Assembly (NCBI GenBank): GCA_965644295.1
Contig: CBFFRP010000297.1
Span: 62,001 to 126,000, forward strand
DNA length: 64,000 bases
Direction: 5' to 3'
Source of the DNA: Paraphysomonas bandaiensis
Lineage: Eukaryota; Chrysophyceae
Shown here: in pieces, positions 12,708 to 25,677 of the stretch
How positions within the stretch are numbered: position 1 is the stretch's first letter
Layout of the letters: each line of letters begins with the position of its first letter
The notes under the pieces: generated by a model
Seen by the model: the letters and a program-made list of their open reading frames with translations, nothing else
What the model was told of the DNA's origin: nothing
Database searches by the model: none
Made by a program: the position numbers and the translations under genes

Positions 12708-15530
12708 ATGCTTGATTATAAAGAATTCGGCCGGAGTGGGACTGCCCCTAATAGAAATGGTAAGGCTCCTCCAGGCAATCGAGTACGACCCAAAACACGT
12801 GGAGTAGTGACTGGATCTTCAGAATTAGCGGACCTGAATATGTCCTTGAAAATGGAGAAACGGAATGTAACAACGAATTATGATTCGTCTGATGACCCTG
12901 CTGATGATTTTCAGTCTGCTATTGAGAACTGGGAGCGTTCACGACGTATGAAGCAGACCCAAGCGGATCAACAGGCTAGCAAACCGAAGTCCGCGTATAC
13001 TCGTGGCGATCCTGTCAGTGCAGCATACTCCTCTCAATTCAAGCCTATTAAGACAGGTTCTCCCAAGAGCAGTCCTCGCACAATGTCTACAAAGGCTCGT
13101 GCTGTAGCCGAACTCCATGCTGCGTACGGTATGCCGATCGGTAACGATGCACGGGCGTCAGCTACATCAAGCACTAAGCGGACGACATCGTCAACATTTA
13201 CTAGTAGGAAAAAACCATCGTCTGCTGTCCGTAGGAACGACGGAAAAGACAAACCCTCCAACTCTCCGACCCTGAGCACAGGGAGTGCAAATGATGCGAT
13301 GGGTACTTCTAGTCGGAAGACTCGGCCAATAAGCGCCAAAGATAATTCTACTGTATCCTCCTCAGGAAGCAGTGCCGCTCATCGGACGCACCGTAAGAAT
13401 TTGACAGTATGTACAAGTAATGATGGTGCCGCCTCAACGGCTCGTCATGGGACTCACTCTGCCAGAGCGGGAGGAGGTGGCAGTTCCAGGACACAAGAGC
13501 CCAAGCCGCCTGCGGAGCGACCCTACACTTCTTCGACTTCGGTTACGGAATCTCATCAGCCAGCGGGTAGAGATACAAGCCCCAAAGGAGGCTACAAACG
13601 TAGGCCGGAGCACTTGCGAGTAAGTTCAGCAGGTGGGAAAGGGATGGAGACTGTGGCTGCTGTGGTTCGTCCCAACTCAGTGTCCATTTCGTCGGGTGGT
13701 TGTGCTGGTTCAGCGAGCTCTTCTGCGTGCCAGCCCTCAGCCCCTGTCGTACAAGAAGATGCTGCAGTCACCACAGTCAGAAGGCCATCACCTAATATAG
13801 ATACGGAGATGGCTTATGATGAGACATCGAGAGAAGGTAGGGCAACCAGTTTCTCTCACAAAGATAGCACAGAGTCACAACGCCCACAATCTCGAAAACT
13901 ATATCTGGGAAGCGGTGGAACTAGTTCGGGCCCGGATAGTGATGCTCTAAGTGGGTCAGCCTTGCGTGCACCTCGTTCTGCCGGAGCGATGCCACGCCAC
14001 AGGTTGTCCCCAGAGAGCCACAGGACAGATACGGCGGAATCGCCACAGGGTGACCCTACGCTCTCTGCTGCAGCCTCCTTTGGTGGCTTCGCTAAACCCT
14101 CTAACCCGTGGCATGGTACTGTAGTCAACTATGACGAACGCCCCCCCTCTCGACAGCGTTCTGCGTTCCCTATCCATCTTGCTGACATGGAGTCCGCTCT
14201 TCGGAGGGGTTCTGCACGTAATGGCGAGAGAAAGACCGCCTTCTGTGAGAGTACAGACACCTCTGATAAAGCTGCGTCGATAGCAGTTCCAGCTGCCCCC
14301 CCCACTGGAAGCCCGAGGGCGATCAAACTTTCATCAGGGACACTAGAAAGCCCACTAGGTCGCCCACCTTCTAGGCAGCGTATTGCCGCTCAAAACCTTT
14401 GGGGAGATGAGACAGAATTGGATGCGGACCTGTCACAGGCAATTGGTGTGGTTGCATCCGAGAATACATCGTCTGAGGAGGGGCCGACCGCTGATGCGGG
14501 TACTGGTCTAGTGTCCCCGCTACTTACACCCTACGCATCATCTATTAGCATTGGTGGTGTCGTCCTAGCAGACGATGATGGGCCCTGTGGCACCTCCCCC
14601 TCTCCAAATCAAATTGCAGGGCAGCATCAGCCTCCTAGTAGATCTGACAGGGCGCGCTCTGCGTTTGATTCCTGTGCGCCCTTGGGACCCATGTACGATC
14701 CGGCCGCCGATGGCTTCTCTCAGCTAGACTCACGATCTCACACTGCACCCTTCAAAATACGCGTATGTGATGTTTCTTTTGTATTGTTTTCATCACTTTT
14801 TGTCTGCAGTTAAACCAGTCCAGTCGAAAGAATTCAGGGACAAGTAGGATCGGGGGTGATTGTGGAGAATTCCCATTTAAGAGCTCAGCTGCTACACGGG
14901 CCAAGTATGAGGCAGGGGGGCGGAGTAGGCGAGACGTGGCTTCCCCTGTGCCCACTGCGTACTTGCAGATTGACCGTGATCGAGTTAGTCCTAACCTCCA
15001 GGTGCATCACCATAGTTCAAGTTCTCACGACGATGGTGGAAGTTCAGGTTGTCCTAGGTCAATGGGGTCGTCGAAGTCAACTCCAACCCTCACCTCGCCG
15101 GCCAAGTATGCTAAATCTGCTGGTGGTATGACTATGAGCGACTTCAGTGACGGAATAGGTATGACAAGAAGCATGAGCTCTGATAATATGGCTGCTCCGG
15201 GTGAAGCATCTCCTGTAAGCCGAATACGAAAGACGCCACAGGATTATGTAGACGATATGTCTTTCTTAGACGAAGAACTAACAGTAATGGTGGGCGCAGT
15301 TTTGTTACTTGCTTGCTCGTCTTATTGTGTAAAACAGACTATGTATTCGGATGAGGGTGACAAAGACGCATGTCCAGATGCAGATGGGGTCACAGGGTTA
15401 AATGCGTCGCAAAGCCTGATGCTGGAGAGTAGTTTGGGAGAGGTGTGTGGCTATTTTGTTCTTGTCAAATTTGTCTTCACAATGTTTTGTGTAGGACTTT
15501 TTGAACTTGTTTGCCCAAGGTGGGAGATAA
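12708..15530 (+). CDS. Large Ser/Pro/Gly-rich disordered protein, family not recognised
   Basis: Four exons. The first is long (12,708 to about 14,762). Introns at about 14,763-14,811, 15,289-15,334 and 15,440-15,494 (all GT-AG) join the rest, and the spliced frame ends SLGEDFLNLFAQGGR before a TAA. The product is about 890 residues and is almost entirely low complexity: Ser-, Thr-, Arg- and Pro-rich, with repeated RPPSRQR-like patches (PPSRQRSAFP, PPSRQRIAAQ) and no membrane segment or signal peptide. A short ordered start (MLDYKEFGRSG) and end (TPQDYVDDMSFLDEELTVM) may be binding motifs. I do not recognise the family. Codon use and open frames support a real gene. It shares its upstream region with DYNC2I1, so a cytoskeletal or ciliary role is possible but only inferred. 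Confidence 0.75.
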
Positions 15531-16114
15531 ACTATTAACTATTAGTATATATATGTATCATGATTGTAAGTGCCGTGTACATACTGATCAATCAATATTG
15601 AAGGTACACTCTCTGTCTATGTGGTTCGGAAGTGGAAGTACTGCAGCATGTATAATTAGTAATATCAGTGAATATTAGAAAGCGTTATTCTTGTACAATA
15701 TATAAATATATTGAGAATTGTTGCGCTCTGTAGATAATAGTTGAAAAATGAATAGAAAATCAGTTTCGTAGCTCCAAGTACCGAGGTGCAGACTAACAAT
15801 AATGCCCCTTTACAATATAATCGATGGAGATTGGCAATAGCGCACTTTCATCTTTGATCACATCAGTTGCGCATATCTCCCCTTGGCTTCGTACGCCCTC
15901 ATTTTAGTCGGACTGTGAGTATTAATTGACAATGAAATATTACTACTACTTCAGGTGCTCGCTGGCCTACATCACTATACCAACAACTAAACTTAGGAAT
16001 CGTATCATCTATCACAACAACTTCGTAGCTGAAAAAAGTTCTAAAGAGTGTTTCTAATTATCGAAGTAGGCGATCAATCGATTATTAAGAAATCATACCA
16101 ACAGACTGCCATGT
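15531..16114. other. Convergent intergenic region, no gene seen
   Basis: AT-rich DNA between the 3' ends of the Ser-rich gene and the opposing eL28 gene. No open frame, repeat or structured RNA could be supported. Confidence 0.5.
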
Positions 16115-16618
16115 TTATGCGGTGCGGCTGTTACGGCCTGCCTTGGTACGGGCAGCCTTGACAATGCCAGCGCGCACTCTCGCGTCGCGAAGAGCCTTAT
16201 TGTATTTGATCTTAGCGGCAGCAGATAAATCCGCACGGTAAAAGCTGCTGCATCCACGAGACTTCACAACCTTCTCAGATCTGACACGGTCCTTTCTGAG
16301 GGGGGTGGTGGCAACATTCTTGCGAGGAGCATTGCACTTGCGGGGGGCCTGAAATATAACCACTTACATATAAATTTAAATTCATTGCTTGTAAATCACC
16401 TTGGTCTTAAGGTAGACTCTATTGTCTTTGTCAGAGGTAATATCAACAGCCTTGGAGTTAGCCAAGCCAGAGTATTTGAATGAGTTAACATTCATAAGGT
16501 TTCCGGTCTCTGCAGAGAACTGAACTGCACCAGAACGAGCAGTCTGCTCACGTTTATGCAGAAAACTGTTGTTATTTTTAACAACTTGCCAAATTAATGA
16601 ATCTGAAACACGAGACAT
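16115..16618 (-). CDS. RPL28: 60S ribosomal protein eL28
   Basis: Component of the large cytosolic ribosomal subunit. Two exons on the minus strand, 16,618-16,400 and 16,348-16,115, are separated by a 51-nt intron. The N-terminus MSRVSDSLIWQVVKNNNSFL and the stretch SGAVQFSAETGNLMNVNSFKYSG match the L28e family closely. The C-terminal exon is very basic (APRKCNAPRKN, KAARTKAGRNSRTA), as expected for an rRNA-binding protein. The length, about 150 residues, is normal for the family. The ATG at 16,618 is the only start that preserves the conserved N-terminus. It pairs head-to-head with the QRICH2-like gene. Confidence 0.96.
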
Positions 16619-17102
16619 GTTGATGATCTCTTTGATTGATCGTAAACTTACTATAATAATAATTTTAATTGATGACAAGGCTATACATACAACACTTAAC
16701 ACAATATTCATATATAAAAAAAAAACCTGCTTGTCCACCACAAACCTCGTAGGTACCTCTAGAAGATACTATTTTTTCAGTTTATAATATTTCACTGATT
16801 TCGTCAGTGTGATGCGAAACGGTCTGATCTCCGTTCATTTGTCCCTATAGATATATATGTATGTACAGCTAGGTATGCATGTATGTATGTGTGTATGTAT
16901 GTATGTATGTATGTATCCATACAGTGAGAGTTAGTTATATCATTCAAGTCTTACAATATTCTTACTATATAGTCCAGTAGTTTACTTCATATCATTATTA
17001 CAATATCAGATGGATTAGAAATAACATACTAGGGAGAATATCGGGAAGAATATTGCTAATTCATACCAATTCTATTCATTCAGTGTAGGTATTTAGTGCA
17101 TC
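16619..17102. promoter_or_regulatory. Divergent intergenic region (eL28 / QRICH2-like) with ATGT microsatellite
   Basis: No gene seen. A clean TATGTATG-type array at 16,855-16,918 includes GTATGTACAGCTAGGTATGC. A poly-A/T stretch lies at 16,714-16,725. Both flanking genes are transcribed outward. Confidence 0.6.
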
Positions 17103-20100
17103 ATGTCAATGGAAGATATCGCTGCACTGGAAGTTGATATAAAACATAAAATTGAGAATGCATTTGATGCTCGACATATATATGAAATATTTAGTACACT
17201 TATAAGCTCAATACGTTATCAACAAGATCAGATTACTCATTTGCGATCTGATTTACAAAATGCTAACAAGAAAGTTGCTGAGCTTGCAGCTAATGTTCAT
17301 ACAATGGAGTATAATATTCAGGGGTTCGACTCTGATGATGATGATTTTTTGGATAGTGATGATACACCTGTACCAATAAAGCGTAGTGCATCTCGTAGAA
17401 CCCCACGTGTTAGAGACAGAAAAGGTATATCACGTCGCGAGTCTAAGCCCCAGCCTATAGAAGAGTCGGATGCCGCGTCTTCGACTCCCACAGCTGGTGA
17501 AAATTCTTCCGTCAATGAATCGACAACACACCTAGATAGCATTCCAAAGGAAGCCGACGAAACCCCCGTAATTGTTGAGGAATCCACACCAGCAGAATCC
17601 ACACCGACTAACGTTGAAGCGGCCTCAGTCAAGGGTACTGATTCCCCTCCTTTGCAAACAAATGCAGACACAACACCAGCACATGACTCTGAGCCTGAGG
17701 AAAGTACTGCTAATGCTTTACCTGAGGGAAATACTGCTGAACCTCAGGTAAACGATATCGTTACTCCTCCTCCTGATATCGAAAAGAGTGATCCAGAAAA
17801 GAAGGATGAGGTGTCTGCAACTGATAAGCCGGATGCAGATGTACATCCTTCAGTTGAGGAATCAACAGTCGCTGCCCCGGCATCGCCACAACAGTCGTCT
17901 CAGCAAGAGAATGTTAATCCTGATGCGGAGCATTTGTCATCTGGTAAGTTACGGCCTCACTATCTAAGAACGGAGGAAGAAGAGCGTGCTTGGAAGGCCA
18001 AGAAAAGGCGTGTTCTACGATTAGTGATGGAAAAGGTCCGTACAATGATGAAGCTGAGCAGGTCTCATCTTAGCGGTAAGTTCTAAACTACCATTAACTC
18101 TGAATGCATTGTAATATTTGTTTCTTTGTTAATTAGTGGCAAGATCGAAGCTGGATCCAAAGCTGAGTGTCAACAATCGTATTCGTGCTTTGGAGGATAA
18201 TCTATCGGGCTTAACGACGCTAGTGAACGCCCACCGTAAAGCTCTTGATGCTGTTCCTGCTCGAATTCGCGCCGTTATTCCTCCTGACCTCAAAAATCAG
18301 CTTGCCCGACTTTCTGTAGTAATGGATAACATGGAGAGTCTGCGTAATAAATTGAGCGCCTCTGCCCCTTCTGAACTAACGGTATGTTTCAGTGGGCATG
18401 TATTCATTCGCTCTGTTGTTGTTAGTAACAGTTCTGCAATGTTTGTAGACACATGAATCGCAAACAGAGTCTGCACTTACCGGTGCCCTCGTTCCGGATG
18501 CCGACGGACAATTTCCTGATTCGTTGATTCAGACAATAGTAAAGCAGGTTCTTGAGAAGATGCCAAGGCAAAACGTGTCCTCCACTCCTCGGGTGATGCA
18601 GCACGAGGTCGAAAAAGTACTTCAAGCGAAAAGCAGTCAGTCATTCTCCAGTCAATCGGTTGGGAATCAGTCATTTGGAAGCCAAGTATTGCCTACACCG
18701 AAAAGTGCACGAAGCGCTGTTGTGGATACAGAGAAGTCGGAGAAAAGTGAAGTACCCGAAAAGGTTGTAGAAACTGAATTTCGTGAAACTCATGCCGGAA
18801 TCGATATGAATACACTCCTGTCTGCTGATACTGTGGAGAAAATCGCTCAGAAGATGATCGAAGCGGGCCACCTTGATGAATTGCGGCAGCCGGTAAAGTC
18901 AAGAAGAGCAAGCGCCGCGAAAGCTTTTTTCCGACCTTCCTCGGCTGCTCTTTCGTCTCCAACCAGGGGCTCTCCTGTTGCGACTCCTGTAATGGAGGAC
19001 GAGGACGAAGACGAGGCATTCATTCGAGAACAGACCGCCGCTGTGGTAAAGGACCTCACGAAGAATATGCTAACTAAGGAGGATATTTCATTGATGTTGG
19101 ACGTGCCAGTGGGTGATTCGATTGGCGGTGAAATATCTGGGAAGGTGCAGGAGTATAATATATCATCGAGCGGTCCTGGAACCCCTACTTTGAGTGCCCC
19201 TCCCGGTAGCATTGCGACTCGTGACACCACATCTGCAGGGTCTGCGCCTGAGGAAGCTCTTCCATTCCCTGAATACCGTGCTCGTGGATCGGATCAACGT
19301 AGAGACTCTGCACCGGCCACTCTAAATTTTCGTGGACGCAGGGGATCAGCGTCGCAACAATCAAGCCTACAATTTGCAGATAGGTTCCGAAGCGTTATTG
19401 CTCAGCAGATCCAGCAACTAACTTCAGATTCTGTGAAGCATTCAGAGCTTGACGAGAAACTTAAACAAATGCAAACGTATATTAATCTCGAAATAAATAA
19501 GGCAGTATCGGGACTACGAAATGATCTAAAAGAGCTGGGTGAATATGCAAGAGAAAGAAATATTGCGCTGCAGAGTGCAATGCAGGAGACAAACGCCACT
19601 GTTTCGAACTTGGATTTCATGCTGAAAACACAGTTATCTGAAGTGAATAGACAGCAACAGATGGCCGATAATGCTGATAGATCTTGGAGACCCGAAATAT
19701 TAAAGATTCAGAAACAAATACAAGCAAAAGCTGCGGAGCAGACGGAAGTTGCTCGAGCTGTAAGTGATGTAATGATTTTGATATGTACGTGCAATAACGA
19801 TAGGTTATATTCGCAGCTTCTTGTCGATTTGGAGCGATTACAAAAGGAAGTCCAGGAACGAGTTGATGAGAAGCGACTGGAGGAGCTTGTTGGAGAAATC
19901 AATAAAAGAATACAGAGGTAGATCTTGGTTTTCTTTCAAATACATTCTGCTTATGATTGTACAGAGGTGTGGAAAAGGGTGTCGACCCGGTAAATAACTC
20001 CATAGCGAGTATCGTCCGTGCTGTGAAGCATAAGGCCGACAAGCATGAGATGGAGAGAATGCTTGCAGAAAGGTATCGTGTTTACGCACTCTTTTATGAC

Positions 20101-20682
20101 GCCTTATTCTATGTTAGAATTGCGCAAACAGAGGATGCTATAGCTCGCCTAGAGGCGGAGACCGAAGCTGCAGGAGTGACAAAGTGCTTAAGCTGTGGTC
20201 AGCTGGGACCCAATCCAGCCCAGTCAGAGCAAAGCCTGGAGTCTTTTCACTCCAGTATTTCATCTTGGGCGGGTAACAAAGGTGGTGATTACGAACAAGT
20301 GTTGGCCGTGATACATCGCAATGCTGGCCTGAAACCACTCACAAGACATGGGAAACCAATGGCGCCGAAAATATCATCTCGTCCCCACACATCTGATCCG
20401 TCAGGCCCACCTGCTCCTTTACACAGGAAAGATCCGAGGTTCCCAGCTGAACCTCTCTACCGGCGTGCAAAGCATGTAAATCAAATGAAGGAGGTTCCGA
20501 AAGTTCCGTTAGTGAATTTTGGTCACTCAACTTCATCGCCAGAAGACATATATCACCTGGATACTTCCACCAATTCGAGATCATCCCAAGCAGTTGGAGG
20601 AGTGGGCGGAGTAAAGTTCCCTAGAGTGCCAGCACCTATTTCGGCTCCTAAAAATTTCATGAGCCAATCACAGGGTTTATAA
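17103..20682 (+). CDS. Coiled-coil protein with QRICH2/DUF4795-like C-terminal region
   Basis: Six exons are joined by introns at about 18,071-18,136, 18,383-18,450, 19,760-19,817, 19,919-19,965 and 20,072-20,116. The N-terminus (MSMEDIAALEVDIKHKIENAF) is helical with a heptad pattern. A long acidic, Thr/Ser/Pro-rich spacer follows. The C-terminal third is again coiled coil: VDLERLQKEVQERVDEKRLE, then VKHKADKHEMERML, then KCLSCGQLGP. A KADK-type coiled coil followed by a C-x2-C pair is the pattern of DUF4795 in QRICH2, a protein of sperm flagella in animals. That match is from memory of the family and is moderate. The product is about 1100 residues and has no membrane segment. A role in the flagellar axoneme is inferred. 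Confidence 0.65.
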
Positions 20683-22434
20683 AATTAGTGAGCTAAATGT
20701 TTTCTTGGCAAGTGGTCGATTGTTTGTGTTCGCGTCTTTATGATTTTGTTGTCTACGAGTACTTTAGTTATGGATTGTTTTATTCTACCAAGTTAAGCTT
20801 GTCACTTAATAACGTTTGCGGCTTTTTTATTTATTAATAAGTTATAAGATGCTGCTGTAATTGATATTTCATTTATCACAGAACTATTTATGGAGCGATG
20901 AGAAAATATGATCCATGTTGAGTTTAGCTATTCGAGAGCAATTGAAGCTGTAGTTATAAGGCATTTAAATTATAACCGTTACGAGAAGTATACAGTTGTG
21001 GTTAACTATAGTACTGAGTTCTGCTATATGAGAGCAATTTGAAAGCTGTGGTAAATAATAGCCGTAACGAGAAGTTTACAGTTGTAGTTAGTTGTACTAT
21101 GAGAGTAAATGACGATAAGTATATAGTAGTGAAACGTGAAACGGAATATAGTAATGAAGTAAGATCGTAGTAGAGATTAGAGATAACATAAAGTTGAAGA
21201 ATGATAAGAGATAAGAGATATTGATTATAATTTATAATTCTCAGCATTGGGTATAAGTTTACCTTCAATACTACTCATAAGATGCCCAACATTGATAATC
21301 CACCCTTGGAAAGTGAAGATCATATGAGATGAGGCAATGAGGTAATGTACGACAGGAAAAGTGGCAAAGAAGATTAGTAAGTGTAGCTACCAACAAGATG
21401 CTCGACAACTTAATGCGTAGCAGTACTGAGGTTCGAGGGACAGTAGTAACAGCTTGAATCCATTATAGTCATATATGCGACGATAAAAATATGCCCTCTC
21501 GATATGCCGCGTCTTTTTCTCATCTGTAGTGGTAGGAGTGTATACCTCATATCTTAAATCAAGCTTGTACGATAGTGGTCTGTACTTCATAATATATATA
21601 CGTATGGAGTATTTAGCAAATGTGGTGTACATCACATATACAGTCTAAGGTTAACTAAGTGCACGATATGCTTTGGCAACCCAAAAGAACTTTTTACGTC
21701 GACCTTGTGTAGTAGCGTAATTTCAGACAATTCTTTGCTTGACATAAGCGCGCATACATCATTTGTACTTGATTCATAAATCTAAAAATATTGATACTTC
21801 TAATAAAACAATTCTGTAATACATGGTAGAAAGTGACAGCATAACGAACAGGACTTTCAGTCTGTACTGAGATTATAAACTAGTAACATATAGTAAACTT
21901 ATTGTCAATTTCATTTGTGATTCACCTTTAAACTTATTTTCGGAATAGTTCGAAGTGTAACTGACAATGACGTTATGATGACAATCATTTATCTTCGACA
22001 GATACTCTCTCTAATTCAGTTGTTCATGATATATTTCATTGAACATTATAACTTGCAAATACAATCTTGTATTAAGCTGAATCCTAATAACGCACAACAC
22101 GTCGACGAAACCTAATACTTATCAATTTCTTTCTTTCAGTTCCATCTCGCTATGGTATTGGATGACAATGATTATTGCTTATCAATAATATAATACCACA
22201 CAGAAAGATTGGTATAAACGTATAAACCATGTTGGTATAACTGGAAACAGTACGAGAAATATGCTAAATCAAGTAAAGATCAACAGTTACCAGTTACCTA
22301 TACCAGTATCGTCACTAGTGAACTAGGAGTAGCAGGACACTTCCATTCCAACGGAACACTATTATACATATCCATCTCTAATATCCTCAGAACTAAAAAT
22401 ATATCCAAAATGCAAGGTAATACAGAAACAATAC
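20683..22434. other. Convergent intergenic region with a degenerate 96-bp repeat, no gene seen
   Basis: This is a long AT-rich gap between the QRICH2-like gene and C1D. Two degenerate copies of a roughly 96-bp unit start at 20,934 and 21,030 (GAGAGCAATT...GAGAAGT.TACAGTTGT.GTTA), with a shorter third trace near 21,100. Short open frames here have no recognisable domain. Confidence 0.5.
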
Positions 22435-22899
22435 TTAGTTATCAACTTTCATTCTTTTGTTGGACGCTATTTGATGGGACACTATTCTCCTGGCGGCACC
22501 AGAATCGACAGCTACTTTCCGTCCATCTTTATCTATTTGTTCAATACTTTTTATTTTTTCAACATATTTCTTTATTCTGGATAGATCTTCTTTTACGGGA
22601 TGATCAGATGTGGCAACACCCTATACATATATATATGTATATATATATAGATACATACATATATTAGCTAATGATGAGGTAAGAATATAATGACCCACCT
22701 TAGCCTTCAAAGAAATATATAGTAATGATGCTAAACTATAAGCAACACCGACATTGAGTTTGGCATGTTCTAATGGAGACAGTTGCTGTTGTACTGTCTC
22801 AAAATCTTGATCATGGAGTTTATCGACATGTTCTGTTATTCCCTCTAGTGAATCCTTACACTCATCTATTGATTTTATTGCATTCTCTAATTTGTTCAT
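22435..22899 (-). CDS. C1D: C1D / Rrp47-family exosome-associated protein
   Basis: C1D (Rrp47 in yeast) is a small nuclear RNA- and DNA-binding partner of the exosome exonuclease Rrp6, active in pre-rRNA and snoRNA processing. Exon 1 (22,899-22,699) encodes MNKLENAIKSIDECKDSLEG and the conserved LSPLEHAKLNVGVAYSLASL helix. A 78-nt intron (22,698-22,621) is packed with TATA/GTATA dinucleotides. Exon 2 (22,620-22,435) gives DHPVKEDLSRIKKYVEKIK, the second family hallmark, and ends RRIVSHQIASNKRMKVDN. The length of about 128 residues suits the family. The second exon is easy to miss because it only becomes visible after splicing. The gene diverges from the Hsp70 gene. Confidence 0.9.
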
Positions 22900-23291
22900 G
22901 GTGAATTAAACTAATAGCTGGACTATTAAATAATGTGCTTGTATATGTATGTATGTCTATATATATGTATGTATAGAGTGCGGTGTACTTATGAAGGACA
23001 GGCCCACAAACATACACACATGTACACACTGCTGGTGTATGTCGTATGTATCATCACTACGTACACCAGTACACACATGTCCACTACAGGTCGGTAGTAC
23101 AATACCGTAGTACGGTATATCCCCCTATATCATACATCATCATAAAATGAGCGAAGTGTGTGAAGTTGGAAGATAATAATTCCTAGCCAACCATACTTTC
23201 GTCCACCGAAATTGCAGTGATTTGATACGTCTAAGATTACCTCACTTCATCATCTGATTGCTGTATTGCAGTAAGTGAATTAATTGATAAG
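22900..23291. promoter_or_regulatory. Divergent intergenic region (C1D / Hsp70)
   Basis: Only 392 bases. It holds GTATATGTATGTATG and ATATATGTATGTATAG runs at 22,941-22,975, then CACACTGCTGGTGTATGTCG and GTACACCAGTACACACATG palindromic motifs at 23,025-23,085. Clear heat-shock elements (regular inverted GAA/TTC triplets) could not be confirmed. Confidence 0.55.
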
Positions 23292-25316
23292 ATGGCCACT
23301 TTTACTGAATCTCAAACCAGAGAAGCTCCTATCATTGGGATCGATCTAGGGACTACTTATTCATGCGTGGCGGCGTATGATTCCACACTTGAAAAGGTTG
23401 TGGTGCTTCCTAATACCATAGGAGAACTGACTACACCATCATGGGTAGCGTTTACTCCATCTGGACGAGTTGTTGGACAAGCAGCAAAGCAACAAGCCTC
23501 AATGAATGCGTCCAATACTGTGTTTGATGTGAAACGAATTATTGGTAGGAGTCTAGAGGATCCTGTCACTCGTGATGAGGCTAAACGACTCCCGTATTCT
23601 ATTATCGATGGGGGTGATGGAAGGCCTATTATAGAGGTTGATTGGAGAGGAAGAAAGCAGCGATTATCACCTGAGGAGGTGTCTTCTATGGTACTTCTGG
23701 AAATGAAACGTGCTGCCGATGCAGCACTTGGGTGTGATTGCAAGAAGGCAGTAGTGACTGTGCCCGCTCATTTCAATGATCAGCAGCGACAGGCGACAAA
23801 AGATGCTGGTAGGATTGCTGGGCTGGAAGTTGTACGAATCATCAATGAGCCCACTGCGGCTGCCCTTGCTTATGGTCTTCATACGGCTGGTGCCGATGGA
23901 GCAGCAAATCAGAACAAATCCAATGTAATGATATTTGATCTTGGTGGTGGCACCTTCGATGTGAGTGTTTTATCGATGGAGGGTGGAGTATTTACGGTCA
24001 AAGCCACTGGAGGCGACACCCATCTTGGCGGTGAGGACTTTGACAACGCTCTTTTGGATTGGTGCCTGCGTACTATTGAGGAGCGCCATGGCAAGAACTC
24101 TATGAAAGCGATTCGGTCAAGTGCAAGAGCTATGCAGAGACTCAAGAAAGCTTGTGAGGCCGCCAAACGCTCTCTTTCCAATGCTGCGGAGGCGGATATT
24201 GAGATCGATGCCCTTATTGATGGGTCGGAGGCATTTAATGCGACACTGACGAAACCACTGTTCGAGTCGCTCTGTTCGGAGCTTTTTACGAGATGTATCG
24301 ATACAGTGAAGCTCGTGCTCAGAGATGCACATGCTACACTCGAAGATGTAAGTGATGTAGTATTGGTTGGAGGATCTACCCGCATTCCGGCCCTGCAGGA
24401 TATGCTTGTACAGCACTTTAATGGTAGAATCTCCCTCTGCAAATCCATTAATCCAGACGAGGCTGTCGCATATGGCGCAGCAGTGCAAGGTGCCATATTA
24501 CAGGCCGGAGGTTCTGGTGGTGGACAGGCATTGCAGGGTGTGTGCACAGACCTGGTGCTCTTGGACGTGGCTCCGCTGTCCCTAGGGATCGAGTTGGAAG
24601 GCCACGCTATGTCTGTGCTGATCCCACGCAATACCCCTATTCCGTGCATTAAGAGCAGGGAGTATACCACTGTAGATGATTGGCAGACTGAGATCGATGT
24701 TGTTGTTTTCGAGGGAGAGCGCCCACATACCAGTGCAAATAACAAGCTCGGTGAGTTCAAGATATCCGGAGTGCAGCGTGCACGCAGAGGTGAACCTAAA
24801 GTGGAAGTTACATTTCAAATGGACGCAAATGGCATTCTTCACGTTGGGGCTAGGTACTGTTAATTGTGTGCTGTTGTTTGTCTTACCGTGTTTGAAACAG
24901 AGATAAGGTGACTGGTGCTAAGGCTTCAGCCCAAATCAAAGCAGACAGAGGACGTCTAACTGAAGAAGATATCGAGCGGATGATTGCCGATGCCGAGCGA
25001 TACAGAGAGGAGGATGAAATTCTTTCTCGCAAAATTCACCTTAGGAATGCATTGGAAGAAGCAGTCTACAGAGTCAAGTCGACCTGCACCGACAAGTACG
25101 TATACTTATGGGTGACTGTTGTTGTCTTCGATAATAGATACTTGTCATTTCAGGAATGATATCAAGGGTATTACTGACCTTGACGAGGTACTGGAGTGGC
25201 TGGAGTATGATAGCGAGACAGCGTCCCTGGAAGAAGTGCAACAACATTGCGATAACTTATTTACTCGATTCGGGATTCGCGTCGAGGTTACGTCCGAAGA
25301 TGTTAGAGGCATATAA
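23292..25316 (+). CDS. Hsp70-family chaperone lacking the EEVD tail
   Basis: ATP-dependent protein-folding chaperone. Three exons: 23,292-24,853, 24,901-25,095 and 25,154-25,316. All three classic signatures are present: IGIDLGTTYSCVA, IFDLGGGTFDVSVL and VVLVGGSTRIPALQDML. The substrate-binding domain includes DVAPLSLGIELEGHAM. It has no signal peptide, mitochondrial presequence or KDEL/HDEL tail, so it should be cytosolic. The protein ends TSEDVRGI, without the EEVD motif that binds TPR co-chaperones. At about 640 residues it is of normal length or slightly short, and it has no Gly/Met-rich tail. It is more divergent than a housekeeping cytosolic Hsp70, for instance in GGQALQGVCTDLVLLDV, so it may be a specialised paralogue. 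Confidence 0.95.
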
Positions 25317-25677
25317 CTAGAGGTTGTGGTACAATTATGAGTCGTAAATATGTCCTCCATTAATATGTTCGTGTTAGATTGCTAGCTTATAAGTATGTTA
25401 TTGGGATACATATATATAATGTAACTAACAAGTATTACACTCGGTATGTACTTTACTCTTTAAAACCGTAACTACTATTCAAACTAATTGTTACTCACGG
25501 ATTGGCATAGCTTGCAACATAAGTAGCAAAACCCGAGGGGAAATAGCTTTGTGCACTCCGTTGAGTAGCATGAGCGAGACAAATCATTAAAATAAATTAG
25601 TAGAGAAAGAACTCTTTGAGACCCTCACATAAGCGACCTTTCACAAGCACAATATTTTATATTTCACAACCTAAACA
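25317..25677. other. Short convergent intergenic region, no gene seen
   Basis: This gap lies between the 3' ends of the Hsp70 and FHA-protein genes. No conserved element seen. Confidence 0.5.

Noticed and set aside
23140-23180. Heat-shock element upstream of Hsp70 (GAA triplets)
   Set aside because: GAA triplets are present but not in the regular alternating 5-bp inverted spacing that a heat-shock element needs.
23909-24760. 283-codon minus-strand open frame
   Set aside because: It is antisense to the Hsp70 coding exon and its composition is the mirror of that gene.
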